Assembly (NCBI GenBank): GCA_036268075.1
Contig: DATAUV010000089.1
Location: 20,602-84,601, forward strand
DNA: 64,000 nt
Source of the DNA: DATARH01 sp036268075
GTDB lineage: Bacteria; Pseudomonadota; Alphaproteobacteria; ATCC43930; CGMCC-115725
Direction of reading: 5' to 3'
Shown here: in pieces, positions 15,574 through 25,389 of the stretch
Numbering within the stretch: the first letter of the stretch is position 1
How the letters are laid out: each line of letters starts with the position of its first letter
The notes under the pieces: model-generated
Database searches by the model: none
What the model saw: only the letters and a program-made list of their open reading frames with translations
Told to the model about the DNA's origin: nothing
Translations under genes and position numbers: made by a program

Positions 15574-18500
15574 GTGGCCGGGGGGTCCGCACCGCCGGCC
15601 ATCGCCCCGACGGCGATGCGCATAGCAATCGTCGGCATCGGCTGCGCCTTCCCGGGGGCGGTCGGCCCCGACGCGTTCTGGGAATTGCTCGCCGCCGGCC
15701 GCGACGCGATCGGCCCGACCCCGCCCGAGCGGTGGGACGCGGCGGCATTGTGGAGCGACGACGCCGACGCACCCGGCCGGGTGCTGACGCGCGAAGGCGG
15801 GTTCATCGCCGACCCGGCCGGGTTTGACCCCGCCTTCTTCTCTATCTCCGAGCGCGAGGCGCAGGGCATGGACCCGCGCCAGCGCCTCGCGCTCAAACTG
15901 GCCTGGTGGACGCTGGAGGATGCCGGCATCCCGCCGCCCGGCCTCGGCGGCAGCGCGACCGGCATCTTTATCGGGGCGAGCAACAGTGAGTTCGGCGATG
16001 TCGACGATCTCGCCGCGCTCGGCGCCCATAGCGGCACCGGGCTCAGCAACGCCGTCATCGCCAACCGCATCTCCTATTTCCTCGACCTCTCCGGGCCGAG
16101 CCTCGTCATCGACACGGCCTGCTCGTCGTCGCTGGTCGCGGTGCATCTCGCCTGCGGCAGCCTCGCGAGCGGCGAATGCGATCTGGCGCTTGCCGGCGGC
16201 GTCAGCCTGATGCTGCGCGCCGACCCGAGCGTCGCCTTCTCGCGCGCCCGCATGCTGGCCCCGGACGGGCGGTGCAAATCCTTCGCCGACGGCGCCGACG
16301 GGTACGGGCGCGGCGAAGGCGGCGGGTTCGTCGCGATCAAGCGGCTGGCCGACGCGCTGCGCGACGGCGACCGCATCCGCGCCGTGATCCGCGGCTCGGC
16401 GGTCAATCAGGACGGCCAGTCGAACGGCCTCACCGCGCCGAGCGGCCCGGCGCAGGAACGCGTCATCCGCCGCGCCCTGGCCGTCGCCGGCATCGATCCC
16501 GCCCGGGTCCAATACGTCGAGGCGCACGGTACCGGCACCCCCCTCGGCGACCAGATCGAGGCGAGGGCGCTCGGCAACGCGCTCGGCCGTGTCGACGGGC
16601 GCGACGCGCCGCTGCGGCTCGGCTCGGCCAAAAGCAATATCGGCCATCTCGAGGCCGCCGCCGGCATTGCCGGGCTGGTCAAGCTGGCCCTTGCGATCGA
16701 GCGCCGCCAACTCCCGCCGAGCCTCCATTGCGCCGCGCCCAACCCGCGCATCGATTTCGCCGGCCTCAACCTCGACCTCGTCGCCGAGCCGGCCGCCTGG
16801 CCCGACCCGGAAGCACCGATCGCCGGCGTCAGCTCGTTCGGCTTCGGCGGCACCAACTGCCACGTCGTCCTCGAAGGCGCCGCCGCGCCCGCCCCGGCCA
16901 AGCGGGCCGACGACGCGGCCCACCTCCTCGTGCTCTCCGCCGCCAGCGCCGAATCCCTCCGCCGCCTCGCCCGCGACAGCGCCAGCCGCGTCGGTGCGAT
17001 GGACGGGTCGGCGGTTGCCGGCGTCGCCGATTCCGCGCGCGATCGTCGTGCCGCGCTGCCGCATCGCGCTGCCATCGTGGGACTCACCAGCGCCGACATC
17101 GCGAACGACCTCTGCGCCTTCGCCGAAGGAAAACCCTCAGGCGTCGTCGCCGGGGTCGCTCCGCGGCGCGCGCCGCGGCTCGCCTTTATCTATAGCGGCC
17201 AAGGTGCGCAGCGCGCCGGCATGGCGCGCTCGCTGCTCGACACCGCGCCGGTTTTCCGCGCCGCGATCGACGAGGCGAGCGAGATTCTGGGGTTCGATCT
17301 CGCCCGCTTGCTGCGTGACGAGTCAGCCGACCTGTCGCGCACCGACCTGACCCAGCCGACGCTGCTCGCGGTCGAGATCGGGCTGACCCGGCTGTGGGCG
17401 TCGTGGGGCGTCGAGCCCGAGGCCGTGATAGGCCACAGCCTCGGCGAATACGCGGCGGCGACCGCGGCCGGGGCGATTGCCTATCCCGACGCGCTGCGCC
17501 TCATCGCCGAGCGCGGGCGGCTGATGCAGGCGCTGACCGATCGCGGCGGGATGGTCTCGGTTTTCGCCGCCGCCGACGCGGTCTCGCCGCATCTCGCGAG
17601 CGGCGCGGTGATCGCCGCTTATAACGGCCCCGAACAGCTCGCCATCGCCGGCACCGCCTCGGGTCTCGCCGCCACTTGTGAAAACCTGCGCCGGGCCGGT
17701 ATCGAGCCGCGCCCCCTCGCCGTCTCCGCCGGCTTCCACTCCCCGGCGATCGAGCCGATGCTCGACGAATTCACCGTGATCGCCGCGAACATGCCGTGGC
17801 GGGAATTGCGCCTGCCGCTGGTCGCGAACGAGACCGCCGCCCTCCTCAAGCCCGGCCACACGATCGACGCCGCGCATTGGCGCCGTCATGCCCGCTCGCC
17901 GGTGCGCTTTGCCGACAGCGCCGCCGCGCTCGCCGAGGCCGGGTACATGCTCGCGATCGAGATCGGCCCCGGCCGGATGCTCGGCCGCCTCGCCGCGCTC
18001 TCCGTTTCGGCGGATCGGTTGCGCGTCCTTCCGTCGCTGGCCGATGGCCGCGACGATCTCGGCTCGCTGCGCAAGACGCTGGGCGCGCTCTTCGTCGCCG
18101 GCCGCAAGATCGCGCAAACCGACACGGCCTGCATTACTTCGCACCTGCCGCTCTACCCGTTCGACGAAAAGCCCTACCCGCTCCGGATCGACACGCCGCG
18201 GCGGCCCTCGACGGCGCTGCCTGCCGCGATCGATCCAGCCCCGGCAATTGCCGTCGCTCCCATCCCGCCAACCGGCGCCTCCGTGGAAGACCGGCTGCGT
18301 GCGCTCGTCGCCGACCTGCTCGGCGTCAGCCCCGACCGCGTCGACCCGACCGCGCCGTTCCTCGAAATGGGGGCGGATTCGCTGGTGCTGATCGGTGCGG
18401 TGCGGCGGATCGAGACCGAGTTCGGCATCACCCTCGCGGTCCGCGCGTTTTTCGAGGAGCTGTCGACGATCGCCGCGCTCGCCGCGCATATCGGCGCCGC

Positions 18501-21500
18501 AACCCCGACCCCGACCGTCGAGATCAAGCCGGCCGCGCCCGCGATCGTCAGGCCGCGCTCGGCCGCGCCGCCCGCCGCGACCCTCACCGAACGCCAGCGC
18601 GCCCATCTCGACGCGCTGACCCGGGCCTACACGGCGCGCACCGCCGCCTCGAAGGCCTACGCCGCGAAGCACCGCCAGGTCCTCGCCGACAGCCGCGGCA
18701 CCGCCGGGTTTCGTTTTTCGATCAAGGAGATGCTGTACCCGATCGTCGGCCGCGACGCCGGCGGCTCGCATTTCCGCGATCTCGACGGTAACGACTATGT
18801 CGATCTGGCGATGGGGTTCGGCGTCCACCTGTTCGGCCATGAGCCCCAGTTCCTGCGCGACGCCCTCGCCGCGAGTCTCGAACATGGGCTGCGCCTCGGC
18901 CCGCAATCGGACCTCGCCGGCGAAGTGGCCGAACGGCTGGCGGTACTGTCGGGCCAGGATCGGGTCGCGTTCCTCAACAGCGGCACCGAGGCGGTGATGA
19001 CCGCGCTCCGCCTCGCCCGCACGGTGACCGGCCGCGAGCGCGTCGCCCTCTTCCGCGGCAGCTATCACGGCCATTCCGACGGTGTGCTCGGCGACGCCGC
19101 GGGCAACCCGCCATGGGGCGTGCCGATCGTCCCCGGCGTCACGCGCGGCGCGGTCGCCGATCTGCTCGTGCTCGATTACGGCAGCGACGCGGCGCTCGAC
19201 CTCCTGCGCCGGCATGGCTCGCAGCTCGCGGCGGTGCTGGTCGAGCCGGTGCAAAGCCGCCACCCCGAGCTCCAGCCCGGCCCGTTCCTGCGCGAGCTGC
19301 GCCGGATCGCCGACGCGGCCGGGTGCCTGGTGATCTTCGACGAGATGATCACCGGTTTCCGCATCCATCCCGGCGGCGCGCAGGCGCATTTCGGGGTCAA
19401 GGCCGACCTCGTGACCTACGGCAAGATCCTCGGCGGCGGGTTGCCGATCGGCGTCGTCGCCGGGCAAGCGCGGGTGATGGCGGCGATCGACGGCGGCGCC
19501 TGGGAGTATGGCGACGCTTCGTTCCCCGGCGCCGAGACGACGTTTTTCGCCGGCACCTTCAACAAGCACCCGCTGACGATGGCGGCGGCGCTGTCGGTGC
19601 TGAGGGAGATCGAGCGCCAGGGGCCGGCCTTGCAGCAGCGGCTCAACGACCGCGCCGGCGGGCTGGCGGGGCGGCTCGACGGGATTTTCGACGCGACCGG
19701 CGCGCCGATCCGGATCGAGCGGTTCGGCTCGCTGTTCCGTTTCGGCATCCAGCAAAACCTCGACCCGTTCTTCTACCACCTCGCGCTGCGCGGGCTTTAC
19801 GTGTGGGAAGGCCGGACCTGCTTCCTCTCGACCGCGCATGACGATTCCGATCTCGACCAAATCGTCGCCGTCGTGGCCGACAGCATCGAGGCGATGCGGG
19901 AGGGCGAGTTTCTCTCCGCCGCACCGCGCCGAACCGCCGCCGCGAGCTTTCCCCTGAGCCTCGCGCAGCGCCAGCTCGCGCTCCTGGCCGCGTTCGATAC
20001 CGCTGGTTCGGCGGCGTATAATTTGGCGCTGGCGCTGGAGCTCGACGGGCCGGTCGACGCCTCGCGCCTGGCGACGGCGCTGACCGAGGTGGCCGGGCGG
20101 CACGACGGACCGATGACCGCCTGCGACGGCGAGGCCGACACCCAGCGCACCGACCCGGCCCCGCGCCTGCCGCTCGCGATCGAGGATGTCGCCGAGACCG
20201 AGATCGAACCTCGCCTCTCCGCCCTGGCCGCCGAGCCGTTCGACATCGCCCGCCCGCCGCTGCTCCGTGCTCATCTGCTGGTGATCTCGCCGGCGCGCGC
20301 GATCCTGCTGCTGGTCGGCCACCACATCGTCTTCGATGGGCTGGCGTTGCAGGTATTCGTCGACGAGGTCGCCGTCCGCTATTCGGGCAAGACCCTGCCG
20401 CCGGTCACGGCCCGCATGCGCGACCACGTCGCCTGGCAGCGCGCGCAGCTCGACACGCCGGAATGGCGGGCGCATCGCGATTGGTGGCGCGAAACCCTCG
20501 TCGATCCGCCGGCCGGGCCGGACCTCTTGCTCGCGCGGCACCGGCCGCCATCCCGCCGCTACGCCGGCGCGCGCGCCGTCCGCGACCTCGACCCGGCGCT
20601 GCTGGAGGCGGTGCGCAGCGCGGCCGGCGCGAAGGGCGCGACCCTGCCGATGGCCCTCACCGCCGCCGTCGCCGCCACGATGGTCCAGCTCGGCGCCGGC
20701 GATGACATCGTGATCGGCGTGCCCTATGCCGGACGCGGTCTCCCCGGCGGCGAGCGCGTCGTCGGCTATTGCGCCCACCTTTTGCCGGTACGGCTGCGCC
20801 TCGCCGCCGACGCCGCGCTCGCGGACGTGCTCGCCGAGACGCGAACCCGGCTGCTCGACGCCTACGCCCATGCCGACTACCCGCTCGCCGCGATCCTCGA
20901 CTCGCTGGCGCTGCGCCGCGACCCGACGCGCCCGCCGCTGATCGCGGTGACGGTCAACCACGACCGCGTCGACACGCCACCCGAGTTCGCCGGCCTTACG
21001 GTCCAGCCGCGTCCGGTCCCGGCCCGCCACGCCAAGTTCGATTTCGGCGTCAACCTGCTCACCTGGGACGGCGGCGCGCGCTTGGAGATCGATTACGACA
21101 CCGATTTGTTCGACGAGGCCGGGGCGGCATACCTCCTCAAAGCCTGCGAACGCCTGCTCGCCACGCTCCGCGACGCGCCGCAGACACGGCTCGACGCCTT
21201 CGCGCTTCCGGCGATAAGCGGCTGGCGCGAGAGCCCCGCACCAGGTTTCGTCCCGCTCCCCGGCCGCATCGAACGGTTCGCCTCGAAAGACCCCGCCGCC
21301 CCGACGATCGAGATGCCCGGCCACAAGACGATCAGCCGCGGCGACCTCCTCCGCTGGTCCGCCGACATCGCCGAGCGTGCGGCGGGCAGATTGTCGACAC
21401 CCGGCCCGGTCGCGCTGGTGCTGCCGCGCGGACCGGCGATCCCGGCGGCGATGCTGGCGGCGTGGCGGCTCGGACGGCCGTTCCTGCCGCTCGAATACGA

Positions 21501-24330
21501 GACCCCGCCGACGCGGCTGCGCGAATTGCTGACGATCGCCGGCGCGGCCTGCGCGATCGGCGTGGCTGGCGGCCCTGCCAACCTCCCCTGCCCGATCGTC
21601 GAGATCGACGAGACCCTACCCGCCCCAGGGGCGGCGCCGCCGGCCGCGATGCCCGAACCCGCGCCCGGACAGCCCGCCTACATCCTGTTCACCTCGGGCT
21701 CGACGGGAACGCCCAAGCCGGTCGTCGTGCCGCACCGCGCGGTGGCCGCCTATCTCGACGCGCTGATCGCGCGGCTGGGGTTGGAGCCGGGGCTCGGCTA
21801 CGGCCTCGCCTCGACCTTTGCCGCCGATCTCGGCATGACCGCGATTCTGCCGGCGCTGGCGCATGGCGGGCGGCTGGTCATCGTGCCGGCCGCGACCGCG
21901 CGCGACCCCGACGCCTTCGCCGAGCTGATGCGCGGGGCCCGCGTCGACCTCCTCAAGATCGTCCCCGGCCACCTCGAAGGCCTGCTGTCGGCCGCGCGGC
22001 CCGAGGATTTGCTGCCCCGGCGAGTCCTCGTCCTCGGCGGCGAGGCGGCGCGGCCGCATCTGCTCGAAACCCTCGCCGGGCTAAAACCCGCCTGCCGCGT
22101 CGTCAACCATTACGGCCCGACCGAGGCGACAGTGGGCGTGATGACCGGCGAGTGGGACGGGCGTTCGGCGGCAATCGTCTTTGACGCGCCGCTCGCCGGC
22201 GTCCGCATCCTCTTGCTCGACGAGACCGGGCACCGGGTCGCCGACGGCGAATATGGCGAAGTGCATCTCGGCGGACCCGGCCTCGCGCTGGGGTATCTCG
22301 GGCAGCCCACGCAGACCGCCGAGCGGTTTATTGACCACCCGCTCGCCGGCCGGCTCTACCGCACCGGCGACCTCGGGCGCGTCGCCGCGGACGGCGGCCT
22401 CGAACTGCGCGGGCGGATCGACGACCAGGTCAAGATCCGCGGCTACCGTGTCGAGCCGGCCGAGATGGCGGCGGCGCTCGAAGCGCACCCCGCGATCGCC
22501 GCCGCGGTGGGGGTCGCGGCAACGCACCCGCTGCGCGGCGCCTGCCTCGTCGCCTACGCGGTGGCGCGCGCCGGGCAGAGCCTCGACTCCGCGGGGCTGC
22601 AACGCTTCCTCACCGAGCGCCTGCCCGACCACATGCTGCCGGCCGCGATCGTTCCGCTTGCGGCGCTCCCCTTCGGCGCCAACGGCAAGCTCGACCGCGC
22701 CGCCCTGCCCGAACCGCAATTCGACCGCGCTGTCGTCGTGGAGCCGGAAAGCGCGCCGGATAGCCCTGGCGAAAACACGCTCGAAGCCGAGCTGGCCGCC
22801 GTCTGGCGACAGGTCTTCAACCAAGCGGCGTTCGGCCGGCACGACAGCTTTTTCGACCTCGGCGGCGACTCGATCCTCGGGATGCAGGTCGTGGCGCGGC
22901 TGCATCGCGTCGGGCTGCATCTCGACGCCGGCGACCTCTACCGCCACCCGACGATCGCCGAGCTGGCGACCCGGCTGCGCCCGGTCGGCGGCGGCACGGC
23001 CGAGCAAGGGATCCTCACCGGCCCGGTGCCGCTGTTGCCGAGCCAGCACCGCTTCTTCGCCCTCTACGGCGAGGCCGCGCCGCATTTCAACCTGTCGGTC
23101 CTGCTCGACCTCGAACCCTGGGTGACGCCGGACATGGTCGAGCGCGCGGTCACGCTGCTCGCCGAACATCACGACGGGCTGCGCCTCGCCTTCGCCGGAA
23201 ACGAGGCGCGTTTCGCGGCGGAAATATCCATCGCCTTCAGCCTGATCGCCGACGGCGTCGACCCCGCCGCGTCGTTTGCGGCGCTGCAAGGGGGGCTTGA
23301 TCCCTCATCGGGCCGGATGATCGGCGCCGCCTTTGCCGAGGGTGCGCCCGCGCGGCTGCTGCTGGCGGTCCATCACCTCGCCACGGACGGGGTGTCGCTG
23401 CAATTGCTGCTGGAGGATTTGCGCGCCTTGCTGCTCCAGCTTCGCGACGGGCGCCCGCCGTCGCTCGGGGTCAAGACCGCGTCGCTGCGCCAGGTCGCGG
23501 AGGCGTTCGCCGCCCGGGCCGGCACCCCCGCGCTCGCCGAGGAGACCGATTACTGGGAGCTGGTCGGGTCGCTGCCCCCGACCGAGCTGCCCCTGCTGCC
23601 GACCGCGCCCGCCGACGACATCAACGCCGCCGAAACCCGCGTGACGGTCGGTCTCGACCCCGCCGACACCGCCGCCCTGCTGCGCTGGCCCGCCGCCGCC
23701 GGCATCCTCGTCGAGGATGTGCTGGTCGCGGCGCTGACCCTCGCGCTCGGCGAGTGGAGCGGCGAGCCGGCGCTATACATCGAGCTGGAGGGGCACGGCC
23801 GCGACGCCGATGACGGGCTCGACATCGCCCGCACGCTCGGCTGGCTCAGCAGCCGCTACCCGGCCTGGTTCGACCTGAGCGACACGCCGGCCGCGAATGC
23901 CGCGTCCGCGATCCACGACCAGCGCGGCGACATTCCCGGCCGCGGGATCGGGTTCGGGCTGTTGCGCTACCTCGGCCCCCACACGGCGCGGCGCCGTCTT
24001 GCCGGCGTTGCCCAGCCACAGATCAGCTTCAACTATCTCGGCCAGATCGCGCCGCCGCCGCCCGGCGCGTTCAGCGTCGTCTCGTGGGCGCCCGAGCGGC
24101 CCGAGCGCGGGCCGGAGCGCGGCGGCGACCTTTGCCGCGCCCACGCGCTCGCGGTCGAGGCCATGATCATCGATGGGCGGCTGGTCGCCGATTGGCAGTT
24201 CAACCCGCGCCGTCACGATCCCGAGGCGATGGCGAAGGCCGCCGCCGCGTTCGCCCGCCACATCCCGACCCTGGTCGCCGCCTGCGCGGCGCGGACCCGG
24301 GCCGATCCGCACCTTTCCGCCGCCAAGTAG
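15574..24330 (+). CDS. Hybrid PKS-aminotransferase-NRPS megasynthase (KS-AT-ACP-AMT-C-A-PCP-E)
   Basis: A 2918-residue assembly-line enzyme. The KS spans about 15-440, with active residues Cys183 (DTACSSS), His318 (HGTGT) and His358 (NIGH). The AT spans about 533-830, with Ser622 in GHSLGE and a malonyl-type SAGFHS motif (His722). The ACP has Ser936 (ADSL). No KR, DH or ER follows. A class III PLP aminotransferase spans about 1015-1450 with Lys1284 (TYGKILGGG). A condensation domain follows with HHIVFDG (1583-1589), then an adenylation domain (about 1905-2390; TSGSTG at 2041 on), a PCP with Ser2433 (GGDS) and an epimerisation domain with HHLATDG (2600-2606) and FNYLGQ at 2819. Known iturin/mycosubtilin and puwainaphycin enzymes use this order to turn a beta-ketoacyl chain into a beta-amino fatty acyl group and add the first residue. 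The A domain has Ala2083 where alpha-amino-acid activators have Asp235. GTG start at 15574; ATG 15616 is an alternative. Confidence 0.92.
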   Translation: MAGGSAPPAIAPTAMRIAIVGIGCAFPGAVGPDAFWELLAAGRDAIGPTPPERWDAAALWSDDADAPGRVLTREGGFIADPAGFDPAFFSISEREAQGMDPRQRLALKLAWWTLEDAGIPPPGLGGSATGIFIGASNSEFGDVDDLAALGAHSGTGLSNAVIANRISYFLDLSGPSLVIDTACSSSLVAVHLACGSLASGECDLALAGGVSLMLRADPSVAFSRARMLAPDGRCKSFADGADGYGRGEGGGFVAIKRLADALRDGDRIRAVIRGSAVNQDGQSNGLTAPSGPAQERVIRRALAVAGIDPARVQYVEAHGTGTPLGDQIEARALGNALGRVDGRDAPLRLGSAKSNIGHLEAAAGIAGLVKLALAIERRQLPPSLHCAAPNPRIDFAGLNLDLVAEPAAWPDPEAPIAGVSSFGFGGTNCHVVLEGAAAPAPAKRADDAAHLLVLSAASAESLRRLARDSASRVGAMDGSAVAGVADSARDRRAALPHRAAIVGLTSADIANDLCAFAEGKPSGVVAGVAPRRAPRLAFIYSGQGAQRAGMARSLLDTAPVFRAAIDEASEILGFDLARLLRDESADLSRTDLTQPTLLAVEIGLTRLWASWGVEPEAVIGHSLGEYAAATAAGAIAYPDALRLIAERGRLMQALTDRGGMVSVFAAADAVSPHLASGAVIAAYNGPEQLAIAGTASGLAATCENLRRAGIEPRPLAVSAGFHSPAIEPMLDEFTVIAANMPWRELRLPLVANETAALLKPGHTIDAAHWRRHARSPVRFADSAAALAEAGYMLAIEIGPGRMLGRLAALSVSADRLRVLPSLADGRDDLGSLRKTLGALFVAGRKIAQTDTACITSHLPLYPFDEKPYPLRIDTPRRPSTALPAAIDPAPAIAVAPIPPTGASVEDRLRALVADLLGVSPDRVDPTAPFLEMGADSLVLIGAVRRIETEFGITLAVRAFFEELSTIAALAAHIGAATPTPTVEIKPAAPAIVRPRSAAPPAATLTERQRAHLDALTRAYTARTAASKAYAAKHRQVLADSRGTAGFRFSIKEMLYPIVGRDAGGSHFRDLDGNDYVDLAMGFGVHLFGHEPQFLRDALAASLEHGLRLGPQSDLAGEVAERLAVLSGQDRVAFLNSGTEAVMTALRLARTVTGRERVALFRGSYHGHSDGVLGDAAGNPPWGVPIVPGVTRGAVADLLVLDYGSDAALDLLRRHGSQLAAVLVEPVQSRHPELQPGPFLRELRRIADAAGCLVIFDEMITGFRIHPGGAQAHFGVKADLVTYGKILGGGLPIGVVAGQARVMAAIDGGAWEYGDASFPGAETTFFAGTFNKHPLTMAAALSVLREIERQGPALQQRLNDRAGGLAGRLDGIFDATGAPIRIERFGSLFRFGIQQNLDPFFYHLALRGLYVWEGRTCFLSTAHDDSDLDQIVAVVADSIEAMREGEFLSAAPRRTAAASFPLSLAQRQLALLAAFDTAGSAAYNLALALELDGPVDASRLATALTEVAGRHDGPMTACDGEADTQRTDPAPRLPLAIEDVAETEIEPRLSALAAEPFDIARPPLLRAHLLVISPARAILLLVGHHIVFDGLALQVFVDEVAVRYSGKTLPPVTARMRDHVAWQRAQLDTPEWRAHRDWWRETLVDPPAGPDLLLARHRPPSRRYAGARAVRDLDPALLEAVRSAAGAKGATLPMALTAAVAATMVQLGAGDDIVIGVPYAGRGLPGGERVVGYCAHLLPVRLRLAADAALADVLAETRTRLLDAYAHADYPLAAILDSLALRRDPTRPPLIAVTVNHDRVDTPPEFAGLTVQPRPVPARHAKFDFGVNLLTWDGGARLEIDYDTDLFDEAGAAYLLKACERLLATLRDAPQTRLDAFALPAISGWRESPAPGFVPLPGRIERFASKDPAAPTIEMPGHKTISRGDLLRWSADIAERAAGRLSTPGPVALVLPRGPAIPAAMLAAWRLGRPFLPLEYETPPTRLRELLTIAGAACAIGVAGGPANLPCPIVEIDETLPAPGAAPPAAMPEPAPGQPAYILFTSGSTGTPKPVVVPHRAVAAYLDALIARLGLEPGLGYGLASTFAADLGMTAILPALAHGGRLVIVPAATARDPDAFAELMRGARVDLLKIVPGHLEGLLSAARPEDLLPRRVLVLGGEAARPHLLETLAGLKPACRVVNHYGPTEATVGVMTGEWDGRSAAIVFDAPLAGVRILLLDETGHRVADGEYGEVHLGGPGLALGYLGQPTQTAERFIDHPLAGRLYRTGDLGRVAADGGLELRGRIDDQVKIRGYRVEPAEMAAALEAHPAIAAAVGVAATHPLRGACLVAYAVARAGQSLDSAGLQRFLTERLPDHMLPAAIVPLAALPFGANGKLDRAALPEPQFDRAVVVEPESAPDSPGENTLEAELAAVWRQVFNQAAFGRHDSFFDLGGDSILGMQVVARLHRVGLHLDAGDLYRHPTIAELATRLRPVGGGTAEQGILTGPVPLLPSQHRFFALYGEAAPHFNLSVLLDLEPWVTPDMVERAVTLLAEHHDGLRLAFAGNEARFAAEISIAFSLIADGVDPAASFAALQGGLDPSSGRMIGAAFAEGAPARLLLAVHHLATDGVSLQLLLEDLRALLLQLRDGRPPSLGVKTASLRQVAEAFAARAGTPALAEETDYWELVGSLPPTELPLLPTAPADDINAAETRVTVGLDPADTAALLRWPAAAGILVEDVLVAALTLALGEWSGEPALYIELEGHGRDADDGLDIARTLGWLSSRYPAWFDLSDTPAANAASAIHDQRGDIPGRGIGFGLLRYLGPHTARRRLAGVAQPQISFNYLGQIAPPPPGAFSVVSWAPERPERGPERGGDLCRAHALAVEAMIIDGRLVADWQFNPRRHDPEAMAKAAAAFARHIPTLVAACAARTRADPHLSAAK

Positions 24331-24342
24331 ACGAGGTCCGCC

Positions 24343-25386
24343 ATGCCCGCGCCCCTCGACCCGAGAAGCATCGCCCGCCGCCGCCAGCCCGTTGCGCTAT
24401 CCGCCGACAGTCTCGTCGACAGCCACCCGCTGCCCGGCGGCGGGATACTGCCGCTCGTCGTCGAGCCCGCCGCAGCAGGGGTGTCGCTGCCGGCCTGGCT
24501 GGAGCAGCATCGCGATCAGCTCACCGGCTGGCTGCACCGCCACGGCGCGATCCTGTTCCGCGGCTTCGGCGCGGCCGGTCAGGACGATTTCAGCCGGGCG
24601 CTGACGGGGCTCGGCCTCTCATTGATGAACTACATCGAGAAGGCGACGCCGCGGACCGAGCTCGGCGGGCAGATCTACACCGCGACCGAGTTTCCGGCGG
24701 AATACCCGATCGCGCCGCATAACGAGCTGTCCTACGTCAATATCTGGCCGGGCCGGATCGTCTTTTTCTGCGTGCGGCCGGCGCCGGTCGGGGGCGAGAC
24801 GCCGCTGGTTGACGTGCGGCGCGTGCTGGCGCGGATCGACCCGGCGATCGTCGACCGCTTCCGCCGGCAAGGCTGGAGCCTCGTGCGCACCTTTTCGCCG
24901 GGCATCGGCCCGACCTGGCAGCATTCCTACGCGGTCGAGACGCGCGAGGAATTGGAGACCTATCTGCGCGAATCCCACATCGCCTGGGAATGGCTCCCCG
25001 ACGGGCGGCTGCGCACGCGGCAGGTGCGGCCGGCGACGCGGCGTCACCCGGCGACCGGCGAGGAGCTGTGGTTCAACCACGTCGCGTTCTGGCATCTGTC
25101 GAGCCTGCCCGACGACATCCGCGACCGCTTCGTCGCCGATTTCGGCGCCGGCAACCTGCCCTACGCGACCTATTACGGCGACGGCTCGCCGATCCCGGAC
25201 GCGGTCGCGGCGGCGCTGCGCGATGCGTATGACGCCGAGACGACGATGTTCCCGTGGCAGGCGGGGGATTTTGTCGTCATCGACAACATGCTGGTCGCGC
25301 ACGGCCGCTCGACCTATTCGGGGCCGCGTCAGGTGCTGGTCGCGATGGGCGACGCGATCGAGATGCCAACCGCGGTCGGTGCCTGA
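24343..25386 (+). CDS. TauD/TfdA-family Fe(II)/2-oxoglutarate oxygenase, SyrP-like
   Basis: A 347-residue non-haem iron oxygenase. The metal ligands look like HNE in APHNELSY and the distal histidine in AHGRSTYSGPRQVLVAM, with the 2-oxoglutarate arginine just after it. The HxE variant and the length resemble SyrP-type enzymes that beta-hydroxylate carrier-bound amino acids in NRPS clusters. It is placed between two megasynthases, 12 bases after the first and 3 bases before the second. Beta-hydroxylation of a PCP-bound residue is therefore the likely job; halogenation is unlikely because the acidic ligand is kept. Confidence 0.85.
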   Translation: MPAPLDPRSIARRRQPVALSADSLVDSHPLPGGGILPLVVEPAAAGVSLPAWLEQHRDQLTGWLHRHGAILFRGFGAAGQDDFSRALTGLGLSLMNYIEKATPRTELGGQIYTATEFPAEYPIAPHNELSYVNIWPGRIVFFCVRPAPVGGETPLVDVRRVLARIDPAIVDRFRRQGWSLVRTFSPGIGPTWQHSYAVETREELETYLRESHIAWEWLPDGRLRTRQVRPATRRHPATGEELWFNHVAFWHLSSLPDDIRDRFVADFGAGNLPYATYYGDGSPIPDAVAAALRDAYDAETTMFPWQAGDFVVIDNMLVAHGRSTYSGPRQVLVAMGDAIEMPTAVGA

Positions 25387-25389
25387 GCG

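Noticed and set aside
17323..21324. Very long - strand frame opposite the PKS-NRPS
   Set aside because: It is a shadow of the real gene in a GC-rich genome, with low-complexity composition and no motifs.
15574..24330. Reading the last HHxxxDG domain of the first megasynthase as a second condensation domain
   Set aside because: FNYLGQ and the spacing after it are epimerisation-domain motifs, so an E domain is the better call.
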